DNA of 21,818 nucleotides from NCBI GenBank assembly GCA_900539845.1, contig UQDP01000026.1, positions 1 through 21,818 of the forward strand. The letters run 5' to 3'. Positions 1-6,312 of this stretch are shown here, in pieces; the stretch's first letter is position 1; each line of letters opens with the position of its first letter. A program made the translations under genes and the position numbers. This DNA is from an uncultured Oscillospiraceae bacterium. GTDB taxonomy: Bacteria; Bacillota; Clostridia; Oscillospirales; Acutalibacteraceae. The notes below the pieces were generated by a model that ran no database searches, was not told the origin of the DNA, and saw nothing but the letters and a program-made list of their open reading frames with translations.

Positions 1-1
1 T

Positions 2-58
2 GATTCCGATGGTGTAACATCTGTTTACTATGCAGATGTTCAGAACTATACGGTTTAA
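2..58 (+). CDS. C-terminal end of an upstream gene (partial)
   Basis: Reading frame 2 is open from the window edge to a TAA at 56-58. It encodes about 18 residues ending ...DVQNYTV. Only the tail is present, so no family can be assigned. It is called a gene because the frame is open to the edge and a ribosome site and small gene follow 46 bases later with no terminator between, as in an operon. The Val/Tyr/Asp-rich end could be a beta-strand of a secreted or surface domain, but that is a guess. Confidence 0.45.
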   Translation, partial: DSDGVTSVYYADVQNYTV

Positions 59-103
59 TTACTTTAATTTTGTATAAATATGATTCGGAAAGGAGTTCTT
101 CTG

Positions 104-205
104 ATGAAAGATATCTACACAAAGCCGATATCTGAAATTGAAAAATTCAAACAGGTAGAGATTCTTACACTTTCAGGTACTGAAGAAGGAGAAGTAGAAA
201 TCTGA
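104..205 (+). CDS. 33-residue peptide, unknown function (RiPP-precursor-like)
   Basis: ATG at 104 is preceded by a strong ribosome site (AAAGGAG, 89-95), and the frame runs 33 codons to TGA at 203-205. The peptide starts MKDIYTKPISEIEKF, continues through KQVEILTLSG and ends in an acidic tail (TEEGEVEI). It has no Cys and no membrane segment. The arrangement (basic start with a YxKP motif, amphipathic middle, LSG turn, short acidic tail) resembles many short orphan peptides of Clostridia, some of which are annotated as leader or precursor peptides of modified peptides. That likeness is from memory. No radical-SAM, protease or ABC exporter gene lies in this window, so no function can be given. 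A strong terminator follows 21 bases after the stop, which supports a real transcribed unit. Confidence 0.6.
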   Translation: MKDIYTKPISEIEKFKQVEILTLSGTEEGEVEI

Positions 206-226
206 TCGGTTTTATTTAAAGTAACG

Positions 227-253
227 GAGGGCGCTTTCGCGCCCTCTTTTTTA
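227..253 (+). terminator. Intrinsic terminator after the 33-residue peptide gene
   Basis: A perfect 8-bp GC-rich stem (GAGGGCGC/GCGCCCTC) with a TTTC loop is followed by seven T. It ends the upstream unit before the promoter at 262. Confidence 0.9.
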
Positions 254-261
254 AATTTTTA

Positions 262-290
262 TTGACAACACGCTGATTCTGCATTATAAT
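262..290 (+). promoter_or_regulatory. SigA-type promoter for the T-box / oxidoreductase operon
   Basis: A consensus TTGACA (262-267) and TATAAT (285-290) are separated by exactly 17 bases. Transcription should begin near 296-299, directly in front of the T-box leader. Confidence 0.9.
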
Positions 291-295
291 TAGAA

Positions 296-554
296 AAAAA
301 TGTGAAACACGTTGACGGGAACAAAAAGCACTCTTCACCTTTTTTCAGAGAATTGCCGGTCGGTGCAAGGCATAAAAAGAAAGCGTGTAATATCCTCCCC
401 GAGTGGCTGCGTTGAAATTTCAGTAGGCGCGGACGGCAGCATCCGTTAGAATTGCAGCGAATGATTGTTCGCATGAGTGCATCTTTTGATGAATAAGAGT
501 GGTACCACGGTATTGATTATCGCCTCTTTGCTATTTTGCAAAGAGGCGTTTTTT
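296..554 (+). promoter_or_regulatory. T-box leader (tRNA-sensing riboswitch), specifier probably Ile (ATC)
   Basis: The leader senses the charging state of a tRNA and decides whether the operon is read. Elements seen: Stem I lower helix (CAC 308-310 with GTG 403-405, CGGGA 316-320 with 396-401); the AGAGA bulge at 347-351; a distal loop containing GGTGCAA (362-368) closed by GCC/GGC; Stem III (ACGG 433-436 with CCGT 443-446); the T-box sequence AGAGTGGTACCACGG (496-510) with the UGGU bulge (500-503) that pairs with a tRNA NCCA end; and an antiterminator in which AAGAG (495-499) pairs with CTCTT (524-528), competing with the terminator at 521-548. The specifier loop 3' side is AATATCC (389-395). 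By distance to the following helix the specifier is ATC at 392-394 (Ile). Shifting one base gives TAT (Tyr, 391-393). C-ending specifiers are usual, which favours Ile. UGGU fits the A discriminator of both tRNAs, so it does not decide. Confidence 0.92.
521..554 (+). terminator. T-box terminator hairpin
   Basis: A perfect 11-bp stem (521-531 with 538-548, loop TATTTT) is followed by six T. Its 5' arm includes CTCTT (524-528), the same bases used by the antiterminator, so the two structures are mutually exclusive. It lies 30 bases before the first operon start codon. Confidence 0.93.
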
Positions 555-584
555 ATGTCTTAATTTCAGAGAGGAGCTAATTTT

Positions 585-1157
585 ATGCAAAACTGTGTTG
601 AGATCCGCTGGCATGGCAGGGGAGGACAGGGCGCAAAAACAGCAGCGCTTCTTCTTGCCGACGTTGCCTTTAAAACAGGTAAGTATGTTCAGGGCTTTCC
701 CGAATACGGTCCTGAAAGAATGGGCGCGCCCATTACGGCTTATAACCGAATCAGCCCGCAGGAAATAAGGGTACATTCAAATATATATCATCCCGATTTT
801 GTTGTCGTTGTTGACGAGGGTCTGCTCGATACGGTGCATGTGACGGACGGTCTGTCCGAAAACGGGGCAATACTTGTTAATACGGCCAAGAGCAAGGAAG
901 AGATTATCCCGAAACTGAACGGGTATAAAGGCGCGGTTTACACGATTGACGCCAAAAAAGTTTCAAAAGCCTGCCTTGGCAGATATTTTCCCAACACGCC
1001 GATGCTTGCGGGTATCGTCAAGGTGTCCGGCGTTATGGAATGGGAATCTTTTCATAAGGAAATGAAGGCTTCGTTTATGCATAAATTCTCTTCAAAGCCT
1101 GAGGTCATTGACGGCAATATGAAAGCGCTAGAAATGGCGTTTGATGAAGTCAGATAG
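585..1157 (+). CDS. porG: 2-oxoacid:ferredoxin oxidoreductase, gamma subunit
   Basis: Gamma subunit of a four-subunit, CoA-dependent 2-oxoacid:ferredoxin oxidoreductase (pyruvate or branched-chain 2-oxoacid type), a cytoplasmic enzyme that interconverts a 2-oxo acid plus CoA and an acyl-CoA plus CO2 using ferredoxin. The 190-residue length is normal. Family signatures seen are GRGGQGAKTA (residues 11-20, the glycine-rich start of this domain) and EYGPERMGAP (40-49). ATG at 585 has a GAGGAG ribosome site at 571-576 and is the first gene after the T-box terminator. The symbol names the subunit family only: substrate preference cannot be read from this subunit. The T-box in front argues for an amino-acid-biosynthetic direction. 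Confidence 0.92.
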   Translation: MQNCVEIRWHGRGGQGAKTAALLLADVAFKTGKYVQGFPEYGPERMGAPITAYNRISPQEIRVHSNIYHPDFVVVVDEGLLDTVHVTDGLSENGAILVNTAKSKEEIIPKLNGYKGAVYTIDAKKVSKACLGRYFPNTPMLAGIVKVSGVMEWESFHKEMKASFMHKFSSKPEVIDGNMKALEMAFDEVR

Positions 1158-1168
1158 GAGGGTGAATC

Positions 1169-1471
1169 ATGAAATCAGATGTGAATAAGCTGAATCTTGA
1201 ATGTAAATGGCAGGATCTTACGGAGGGTATGCAGATCTACGGCGAGGCAACCTCGCTTGAATTTAACACCGGCGAGTGGACTTCGGTAAAGCCGGAGCTT
1301 CATGAGGAGCTTTGTGTTCACTGCCTTATGTGTGTTCCTGTTTGTCCAGACAGTGTTATTTCCGTCAAAGACGGTAAAAGAGGTCCGTTTGATTATGATC
1401 ACTGCAAGGGCTGCGGCATTTGCGTGAAAGCCTGCCACACCGGCGCGATCACGATGAAAGGAGTAAAGTGA
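1169..1471 (+). CDS. porD: 2-oxoacid:ferredoxin oxidoreductase, delta (ferredoxin) subunit
   Basis: A 100-residue subunit carrying two [4Fe-4S] clusters that pass electrons between the catalytic beta subunit and external ferredoxin. Two motifs are complete: C49-x2-C52-x2-C55-x3-C59-P and C79-x2-C82-x2-C85-x3-C89. In the second, the usual Pro after the last Cys is His, which is common. The first 45 residues form the extension typical of delta subunits. The ribosome site GGAGGG lies in front of ATG 1169, 11 bases after the gamma stop. The alpha subunit begins one base after this stop, indicating tight translational coupling. Confidence 0.93.
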   Translation: MKSDVNKLNLECKWQDLTEGMQIYGEATSLEFNTGEWTSVKPELHEELCVHCLMCVPVCPDSVISVKDGKRGPFDYDHCKGCGICVKACHTGAITMKGVK

Positions 1472-1472
1472 T

Positions 1473-2654
1473 ATGCCAAGAAAAGACCGATTAAGCGGAA
1501 ATGAGGCGGTGGCAGAAGCGCTCCGCCAAATCAATCCCGATGTTATGGCTGCGTTCCCAATCACTCCGTCAACGGAGATACCGCAGTATTTTTCAAAACT
1601 CGTTGCAAACGGTCAGGTGGATTCTGAATTCGTTCCCGTTGAATCCGAGCACTCCGCAATGTCCGCCGTAATAGGCGCCGAAGCTGCAGGCGCGCGTTCC
1701 GTAACCGCCACATCATCGGCAGGTATGGCGCTGATGTGGGAAGAACTTTACCTTGCCGCTTCAAACAGACTGCCTTGCGTGCTCACTCTTGTGAACCGAG
1801 CGCTTTCCGGCCCGATCAATATTAACTGCGATCACAGCGATTCAATGGGCGCACGAGATTCCGGCTGGATTCAGATATACGCTGAAAACAATCAGGAAGT
1901 CTATGATAATCTTGTTATGGCTTATAGGATCGGTGAGCATAAAGATGTAATGCTGCCCGTTATGATCTGCCAGGACGGTTTTATAACCTCTCATGCCGTT
2001 GAAAATATCGAGCTTCTTGATGATGAGGCTGTAAAGAAGTTTGTCGGCGAATATAATCCCGAGCACTGCCTTTTGGATCCCGAGTGTCCGATGGCTGTCG
2101 GTCCTTACAGTGTAACCAATTATTATTTTGAGGCAAAAAGGGCGCAGGCGGAGGCACTGAAACATGCAAAGCGGGTTACGCTTGACGTTGCAGCCGAATA
2201 TGAGAAGATAAGCGGCAGAAAATACGGTCTTTTTGAAGAATACAAAATGGACGATGCCGAAGAAGCCGTTGTTATAATCGGTTCAGCCGCCGGCACAACC
2301 AAAGAGGCTGTTGATGAGCTGAGAGCGCAGGGCAAAAAGGTAGGACTCGTAAAGATCCGCCTATTCAGACCTTTCCCTGCAAGTGAGATCGCGGAAAGCC
2401 TTAAAAACTGCAAAGCCGTTGCTGTTATGGACAGAACGGAAAGCTTTAACGATAACTGCGGTCCGCTCGGTTCGGAAGTTACAACTGCTTTATACAGAGC
2501 CAAGGCAGATACCCTCGTGCTTAACTATGTTTACGGTCTTGGCGGCAGAGATGTTCGTGTTGACGATATGAAAGGCATTTATGCCGAGCTTGAGAAAACA
2601 GCCGAAAGCGGCAGGGTCGATGAACCGTACCGCTATATGGGCGTAAGAGAGTAA
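1473..2654 (+). CDS. porA: 2-oxoacid:ferredoxin oxidoreductase, alpha subunit
   Basis: Alpha subunit (393 residues, normal length) with the pyrimidine-binding TPP domain followed by the transketolase C-terminal-like domain. Seen are the FPITPST motif (residues 28-34), PVESEHSAM (55-63), TATSSAGMALMWEE (78-91), NRALSGP (108-114) and RDSGWIQIYAENNQEVYDN (128-146). T31 and R109 sit where, from memory, pyruvate enzymes place substrate contacts, but related branched-chain enzymes keep similar residues, so they do not settle the substrate. The loop after NRALSGP reads ININCDHSD, where I recall NIWNDxQD-like sequences in characterised pyruvate enzymes. The ribosome site AAAGGAG (1457-1463) lies inside the delta gene. 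The sequence is PorA-like rather than like the distinct VorB type, so this could be a pyruvate or a branched-chain enzyme. Confidence 0.93.
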   Translation: MPRKDRLSGNEAVAEALRQINPDVMAAFPITPSTEIPQYFSKLVANGQVDSEFVPVESEHSAMSAVIGAEAAGARSVTATSSAGMALMWEELYLAASNRLPCVLTLVNRALSGPININCDHSDSMGARDSGWIQIYAENNQEVYDNLVMAYRIGEHKDVMLPVMICQDGFITSHAVENIELLDDEAVKKFVGEYNPEHCLLDPECPMAVGPYSVTNYYFEAKRAQAEALKHAKRVTLDVAAEYEKISGRKYGLFEEYKMDDAEEAVVIIGSAAGTTKEAVDELRAQGKKVGLVKIRLFRPFPASEIAESLKNCKAVAVMDRTESFNDNCGPLGSEVTTALYRAKADTLVLNYVYGLGGRDVRVDDMKGIYAELEKTAESGRVDEPYRYMGVRE

Positions 2655-2667
2655 GGAGGCGGCTTTT

Positions 2668-3609
2668 ATGTATAATTTCAAAGAATTTGTAGGCAGGGAA
2701 GACCGCCTTGCGGGCGGCCACAGAATGTGCGCAGGCTGCGGCGGCACGATTGCCGTAAGAAATGTTTTAAAGGCTATCAAGCCCGGTGATAAAGCTGTTG
2801 TCGGCAACGCAACAGGCTGTCTTGAAGTTTCTTCTTTCCTTTATCCGTACACTGCTTATAAAGACAGCTATATCCACAACGCCTTTGAAAACGCCGGCGC
2901 GACCATGGCAGGCGTTGAGAGCGCTTATAATGTTCTGAAGCGCAAAGGCAAGCTTGACGATACATATAAATTCATAACCTTCGGCGGCGACGGAGGTACT
3001 TACGATATCGGATTTCAGTCTCTTTCCGGCGCGATGGAAAGAGGTCACGATATGGTCTATGTGTGCTACGATAACGGTGCGTATATGAATACGGGCATTC
3101 AGCGTTCTTCCGCTACGCCGATGTTCGCCGACACCACAACAACACCGGTCGGCAAGGTATCAAACGGTAAACCGCAGTACAGAAAGAACCTTGCCGCTAT
3201 CATAGCGGAACATCAGGTTCCTTATGTTGCGCAGACTACTTTTGTTCAGAATTTTAAGGATCTTCATATCAAGGCTGAAAAGGCAATCTATACCAAAGGT
3301 CCTGCATTTCTGAATATCATGGCTCCCTGTCCGCGCGGCTGGCGTTATAACACTTGGGATATTATGGAAATCTGCAAGCTTGCTGTTGAAACACGCTATT
3401 GGCCTTTGTTTGAGGTAAAGGACGGCGTGTGGACACTTAACTATGAGCCGAGAAAGTATGTTCCCATCGAGGAATGGCTCGTTAAGCAGGGCAGATTCAA
3501 GCATATGTTCAAGCCGGACAACGAGTGGATGATCGAGGCGTTTCAGAAAGAGGTAGACCGCCGCTGGGATGAGCTTCTCCGCCGCTGCACCCGCCATATG
3601 GGCGCTTAA
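2668..3609 (+). CDS. porB: 2-oxoacid:ferredoxin oxidoreductase, beta (TPP-binding) subunit
   Basis: Catalytic beta subunit, 313 residues, binding thiamine diphosphate and one [4Fe-4S] cluster. Seen are CAGCGGT (C21, C24), NATGC (C51) and MAPCPRGW (C221), which are the four cluster cysteines of PorB proteins. The TPP/Mg motif runs from GDG (107-109) to YDNGAYMNTG (134-143). Ribosome site AAGGAGG (2653-2659) lies 8 bases before the start, 13 bases after the alpha stop. As last gene of the operon it is followed by a strong terminator. All four subunits are intact, so the complex should be functional; no separate maturation or ferredoxin gene accompanies it. Confidence 0.94.
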   Translation: MYNFKEFVGREDRLAGGHRMCAGCGGTIAVRNVLKAIKPGDKAVVGNATGCLEVSSFLYPYTAYKDSYIHNAFENAGATMAGVESAYNVLKRKGKLDDTYKFITFGGDGGTYDIGFQSLSGAMERGHDMVYVCYDNGAYMNTGIQRSSATPMFADTTTTPVGKVSNGKPQYRKNLAAIIAEHQVPYVAQTTFVQNFKDLHIKAEKAIYTKGPAFLNIMAPCPRGWRYNTWDIMEICKLAVETRYWPLFEVKDGVWTLNYEPRKYVPIEEWLVKQGRFKHMFKPDNEWMIEAFQKEVDRRWDELLRRCTRHMGA

Positions 3610-3633
3610 GTCAGAAAATCCAAAAAATAATTT

Positions 3634-3663
3634 GATCCTCCGCTCGCCGGAGGATCTTTTTTT
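3634..3663 (+). terminator. Intrinsic terminator of the oxidoreductase operon
   Basis: A perfect 9-bp stem (GATCCTCCG/CGGAGGATC) with a five-base loop is followed by seven T, 24 bases after the beta-subunit stop. Confidence 0.93.
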
Positions 3664-3741
3664 GGTTATTTACTTGAGTTGAATTATATGATATTATCAT
3701 TTTGCAAACCGTTTTATATTGTGAATGATGGGAGAAATCTA

Positions 3742-4467
3742 ATGCCGAGTTCTATCAAAGATTACAGAGAACTTATTCAAAAGCCATGGGGCAGAATGTT
3801 TTATGAGATGATTTTCAGGCAGCTGAACCTTTCGGACGGAAAGCCGCTTAAGATTCTTGATTTCGGAGCAGGTTTTTGCGTTACGGCAAGCCATTATGCG
3901 GAAAATCATAATGTAACGGCTGTTGAGCCGGATGAAAATATGCTCCGCTTTCGAATCGACGCCGAATATCAACTGATAAACGGTTGTGATGATGTACTGA
4001 ACAGTTTTGAAAGCAGTGCGTTTGATCTTGTTATCTGCCATAATGTTTTGGAATATGTTCAAAATAAAGAGTTTATTCTGAAACAGTTATCCAGAGTTTT
4101 AAAATCCGGCGGTAAACTGTCCATCGTTAAGCATAATCTGACGGGCAGAATTTTGGCTAATGCAGTATTCGCAGACGACCCCAAGACTGCGCTTGAACTT
4201 CTTGAAAACGGAGATAATCAGAAAAACATGTTCGGCAGCAGGAATACATACAGTAACGAATATCTGACGAATTTTTTAAACTCCTGCGGACTGACGCTTT
4301 CCGATTGCTTCGGTATACGTACTTTTTTCGGTCTGTCATCAAATGATGATATAAAATTCACCGATGAATGGTATGAAAATATGCTGAAGCTTGAGATGAA
4401 GGCTTGCAATGCAGATCAATACAAAAGCATAGCTTTTTTTAATCATCTCATTTTTACAAAGCTCTGA
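3742..4467 (+). CDS. Class I SAM-dependent methyltransferase (CmoM/SmtA-like)
   Basis: The protein has a Rossmann-fold methyltransferase core: motif I ILDFGAGFC, the ribose-binding acidic strand end TAVEPDENML, and FDLVICHNVLEYV (motif IV region) followed by LKSGGKL. The C-terminal half, with LEMKACNADQYKSIAFFNHL near the end, recalls the layout of E. coli CmoM/SmtA (a tRNA carboxymethoxyuridine methyltransferase), but this is a likeness of pattern only and the substrate is unknown. I chose ATG 3742 (241 residues) because GGGAG at 3730-3734 is at good distance and the sequence MPSSIKDYRELIQKPWG starts a conserved-looking region; an in-frame ATG at 3679 has no ribosome site and adds 21 residues. 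It stands 78 bases after the previous terminator; no strong promoter is visible. Confidence 0.85.
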   Translation: MPSSIKDYRELIQKPWGRMFYEMIFRQLNLSDGKPLKILDFGAGFCVTASHYAENHNVTAVEPDENMLRFRIDAEYQLINGCDDVLNSFESSAFDLVICHNVLEYVQNKEFILKQLSRVLKSGGKLSIVKHNLTGRILANAVFADDPKTALELLENGDNQKNMFGSRNTYSNEYLTNFLNSCGLTLSDCFGIRTFFGLSSNDDIKFTDEWYENMLKLEMKACNADQYKSIAFFNHLIFTKL

Positions 4468-4550
4468 CCGTATTATTTATATTATAGTTTTAATTAAAGA
4501 CGGGATAATAATACTGTATAGTTGAATTTTTCAGGCAGGTGTAAAGCAAA

Positions 4551-5081
4551 ATGAGCAGAAAAGTTATTCTGTATATTGCCCAGAGTCTGGACGGGTTTAT
4601 AGCGGACAGTGCGGGAAGTGTTGACTGGATCAGCGGCGATGACAGACACTATGAAGGCGACTATGGATACAGTGATTTCATAAACGGAATAGATACGGTC
4701 ATTATAGGATATAAAACTTACCGGCAGATTGTGGATGAATTATCTCCCGGGAAATGGATGTATGATGATCTGAACAGCTACGTCCTAACCAATCATGACT
4801 GCGAAGATACGGAAAATATCAAATTTGTGAAAACACAACTGCCTGTTTTGATGAATGCATTAAAGCATCAAGATGGGAAAGATATCTGGATATGCGGCGG
4901 CGCGGATGTTCTGAATCAATGCGTTCGCGAAAACCTTATCGATCGGTATATTATTACGACTGTTCCCGTAATTCTAGGCGCAGGAATAAGGCTTTTTGCT
5001 GAGAACGGTGTAACGGAGAGTCTGAAATTGAAAGATGTGAAAACGGAAAACGGACTGATCACGGCTGTTTATGACAGATAG
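4551..5081 (+). CDS. Dihydrofolate reductase / RibD C-terminal family protein
   Basis: A 176-residue protein of the NADPH-dependent reductase family that includes RibD C-terminal domains and YwjB/YyaP-type stand-alone proteins. Seen are ILYIAQSLDGFIA (residues 6-18), DTVIIGYKTYRQI, DIWICGGADVLNQC (cofactor-binding GG turn) and TVPVILGAGIRLF near the C-terminus, in the usual order. The length is normal for stand-alone members. Most such proteins have no known substrate and are not true folate reductases, so only the family is given. The gene lies 83 bases after the methyltransferase with no terminator between. A modest AGGCAGGTG sequence at 4534-4542 may serve as ribosome site. Confidence 0.88.
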   Translation: MSRKVILYIAQSLDGFIADSAGSVDWISGDDRHYEGDYGYSDFINGIDTVIIGYKTYRQIVDELSPGKWMYDDLNSYVLTNHDCEDTENIKFVKTQLPVLMNALKHQDGKDIWICGGADVLNQCVRENLIDRYIITTVPVILGAGIRLFAENGVTESLKLKDVKTENGLITAVYDR

Positions 5082-5100
5082 TGCTTGAAAGGGAAAACGA

Positions 5101-5271
5101 ATGAACAAGAAAAATCTATTACTTATATCAGGATTTATCCTTTATATTGTTTTGACCGGAATTGACAGATTCGTTTACGAAGTGCCAGACATAATCTATT
5201 TTCCTTTGGTAATAGCCGGATTGGTCTTGGTTATTGCCGGCGTGATTGTAAATAAAAGAAAAAGCGGATGA
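5101..5271 (+). CDS. Small two-helix membrane protein, unknown function
   Basis: ATG at 5101 has an AAAGGG ribosome site at 5088-5093 and begins 19 bases after the preceding stop. The frame runs 57 codons to TGA at 5269-5271. The 56-residue product starts MNKKNLLLISGFILYIVL and contains two hydrophobic segments (about residues 5-20 and 34-50) separated by a short polar turn with FVYEVPD, then ends in a basic NKRKSG tail. It is probably a hairpin in the membrane with both ends inside. No family is recognised. It is the last gene before the shared terminator. Confidence 0.65.
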   Translation: MNKKNLLLISGFILYIVLTGIDRFVYEVPDIIYFPLVIAGLVLVIAGVIVNKRKSG

Positions 5272-5275
5272 TATG

Positions 5276-5313
5276 AAAAAAGGCTGCCTCAGATTCATGA
5301 GACAGCCATTTTT
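5276..5313. terminator. Bidirectional terminator between converging genes
   Basis: A 10-bp stem with one mismatch (5282-5291 with 5298-5307, loop GATTCA) is flanked by an A run on the left (5276-5281) and a T run on the right (5309-5313). It can therefore stop transcription from both sides, serving the small membrane protein gene on plus and the zinc-ribbon gene on minus. Confidence 0.85.
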
Positions 5314-5314
5314 G

Positions 5315-5620
5315 TTATTTGTTCTTTTTAACGGGCTTGCACCACTGCCTTGATTGACAGTGAGGGCAGTATAACTTTTTTACGTCTCCGCCGTTTATGC
5401 CGAAAAGCTTTTCCTTAGCGCTCGGATCAAATACAGTGCCGCATTTTTGGCATTTATAATTGTATTTAACGATGGACTTTATCAGCAGATATATCGCTTC
5501 GATCAAGATCAGCGCAAGAAAAAGATAAAACAGCCACATAATCTGCGCGGACGCAGAAATGACCATGATAATGATCTCGGCGAGAAACAGAAGCGTGTAT
5601 GATATAATACTGTTTTTCAT
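5315..5620 (-). CDS. Two-helix membrane protein with C-terminal zinc ribbon
   Basis: A 101-residue protein. Two hydrophobic helices fill about residues 5-50, followed by a cytoplasmic zinc-ribbon-like end with CQKC (57-60) and CPHC (84-87) plus one further Cys (C93). Two CxxC pairs about 24 residues apart suggest a structural zinc site. There is no enzyme motif and the function is unknown; similar small membrane zinc-ribbon proteins are common orphans in Clostridia. The start has an AGAAGG-like ribosome site 9-10 bases upstream. It lies 24 bases downstream of the pyrophosphatase and is likely co-transcribed with it from the promoter at 6208-6236. Confidence 0.75.
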   Translation of the reverse strand: MKNSIISYTLLFLAEIIIMVISASAQIMWLFYLFLALILIEAIYLLIKSIVKYNYKCQKCGTVFDPSAKEKLFGINGGDVKKLYCPHCQSRQWCKPVKKNK

Positions 5621-5644
5621 TTGTTAGAACCTTCTTTGATACGA

Positions 5645-6178
5645 TCACATCTGAAATCTTTTTACATATTCTTCAATGCAGTTTTGAATGATCTCTTCCG
5701 CAGCCTCACGGTTCTGATATTCGTTTACCGTAGTGCGCTTGTCGCTTTCAAGGATCTTATAGACCTCAAAAAAGTGCCTGATCTCATCAAATCTGTGCTT
5801 GGGAAGTTCGCTTATATCATGATAGCAGTTATAGTTCGGATCATTTACGGGCACAGCGATGATCTTTTCGTCTTTCATACCGCTGTCTTCCATAATAAGC
5901 ACGCCGATAGGCGAGCACTCAACGATGGTCATGGGCTGAATTTTTTCACTGCACATTACAAGCACATCAAGCGGATCTTTATCGCTTGCGTAGGTTCTCG
6001 GAATAAATCCGTAATTGGCAGGGTAGTGCGTAGAGGTAAAAAGCACTCTGTCCAGCTTGAGCATACCCGTTTCCTTGTCAAGCTCATATTTGTTCTTGCC
6101 GCCCTTAGGGATCTCAATAACGGCATAAAATCTGTTTTTCTTGATTCTTTTGGGGCTTATATTGTGCCAGATGTTCAT
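5645..6178 (-). CDS. ppa: Inorganic pyrophosphatase, family I
   Basis: Hydrolyses pyrophosphate to phosphate with Mg2+ in the cytoplasm, pulling biosynthetic reactions forward. The 177-residue product has the family I active-site set: E22, KYE (30-32), R44, YGFIPRTY (57-64), the signature DKDPLDVLV (66-74, with D66, D68 and D71) and DEKIIAV (103-109). The start is ATG 6176-6178, with an AGGAGG ribosome site 7-8 bases upstream; an in-frame upstream start at 6229 would place this ribosome site inside the gene and add 17 unusual residues. It reads away from azlC, with a divergent promoter pair between them. Confidence 0.95.
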   Translation of the reverse strand: MNIWHNISPKRIKKNRFYAVIEIPKGGKNKYELDKETGMLKLDRVLFTSTHYPANYGFIPRTYASDKDPLDVLVMCSEKIQPMTIVECSPIGVLIMEDSGMKDEKIIAVPVNDPNYNCYHDISELPKHRFDEIRHFFEVYKILESDKRTTVNEYQNREAAEEIIQNCIEEYVKRFQM

Positions 6179-6207
6179 ACGAACGCCTCCTTGGTATTTA
6201 TATCCTA

Positions 6208-6236
6208 ATTTTAGCATTAAACGCAGCAAATTACAA
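6208..6236 (-). promoter_or_regulatory. Promoter for ppa
   Basis: On the minus strand TTGTAA (6231-6236) and TAAAAT (6208-6213) are spaced 17 bases apart. The start point would be near 6201, giving a short leader before the ppa ribosome site. Confidence 0.6.
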
Positions 6237-6253
6237 TACGCTATATATTTTTA

Positions 6254-6282
6254 TTGAAAGCCACTTAAATATGCTATATAAT
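6254..6282 (+). promoter_or_regulatory. Promoter for azlCD
   Basis: TTGAAA (6254-6259) and TATAAT (6277-6282) are separated by 17 bases, with transcription expected from about 6289, just before the azlC ribosome site. Confidence 0.8.
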
Positions 6283-6312
6283 ATGGTTTGAAAAAATTCA
6301 AGAGGTCTAGTG

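Noticed and set aside
259..474. Open frame on minus across the leader region
   Set aside because: It lies over the promoter and T-box, whose RNA structure explains the sequence; no ribosome site.
2123..2503. 126-codon minus frame inside the alpha-subunit gene
   Set aside because: Shadow of the porA frame with low-complexity Ser/Ala/Leu content and no ribosome site.
4468..4550. Promoter before the DHFR-family gene
   Set aside because: Several AT-rich -10-like boxes exist, but none has a -35 with acceptable match and spacing.
5621..6208. 195-codon open frame on plus, antisense to ppa
   Set aside because: It mirrors the pyrophosphatase gene almost exactly, has no ribosome site and no recognisable protein; ppa has all catalytic residues.
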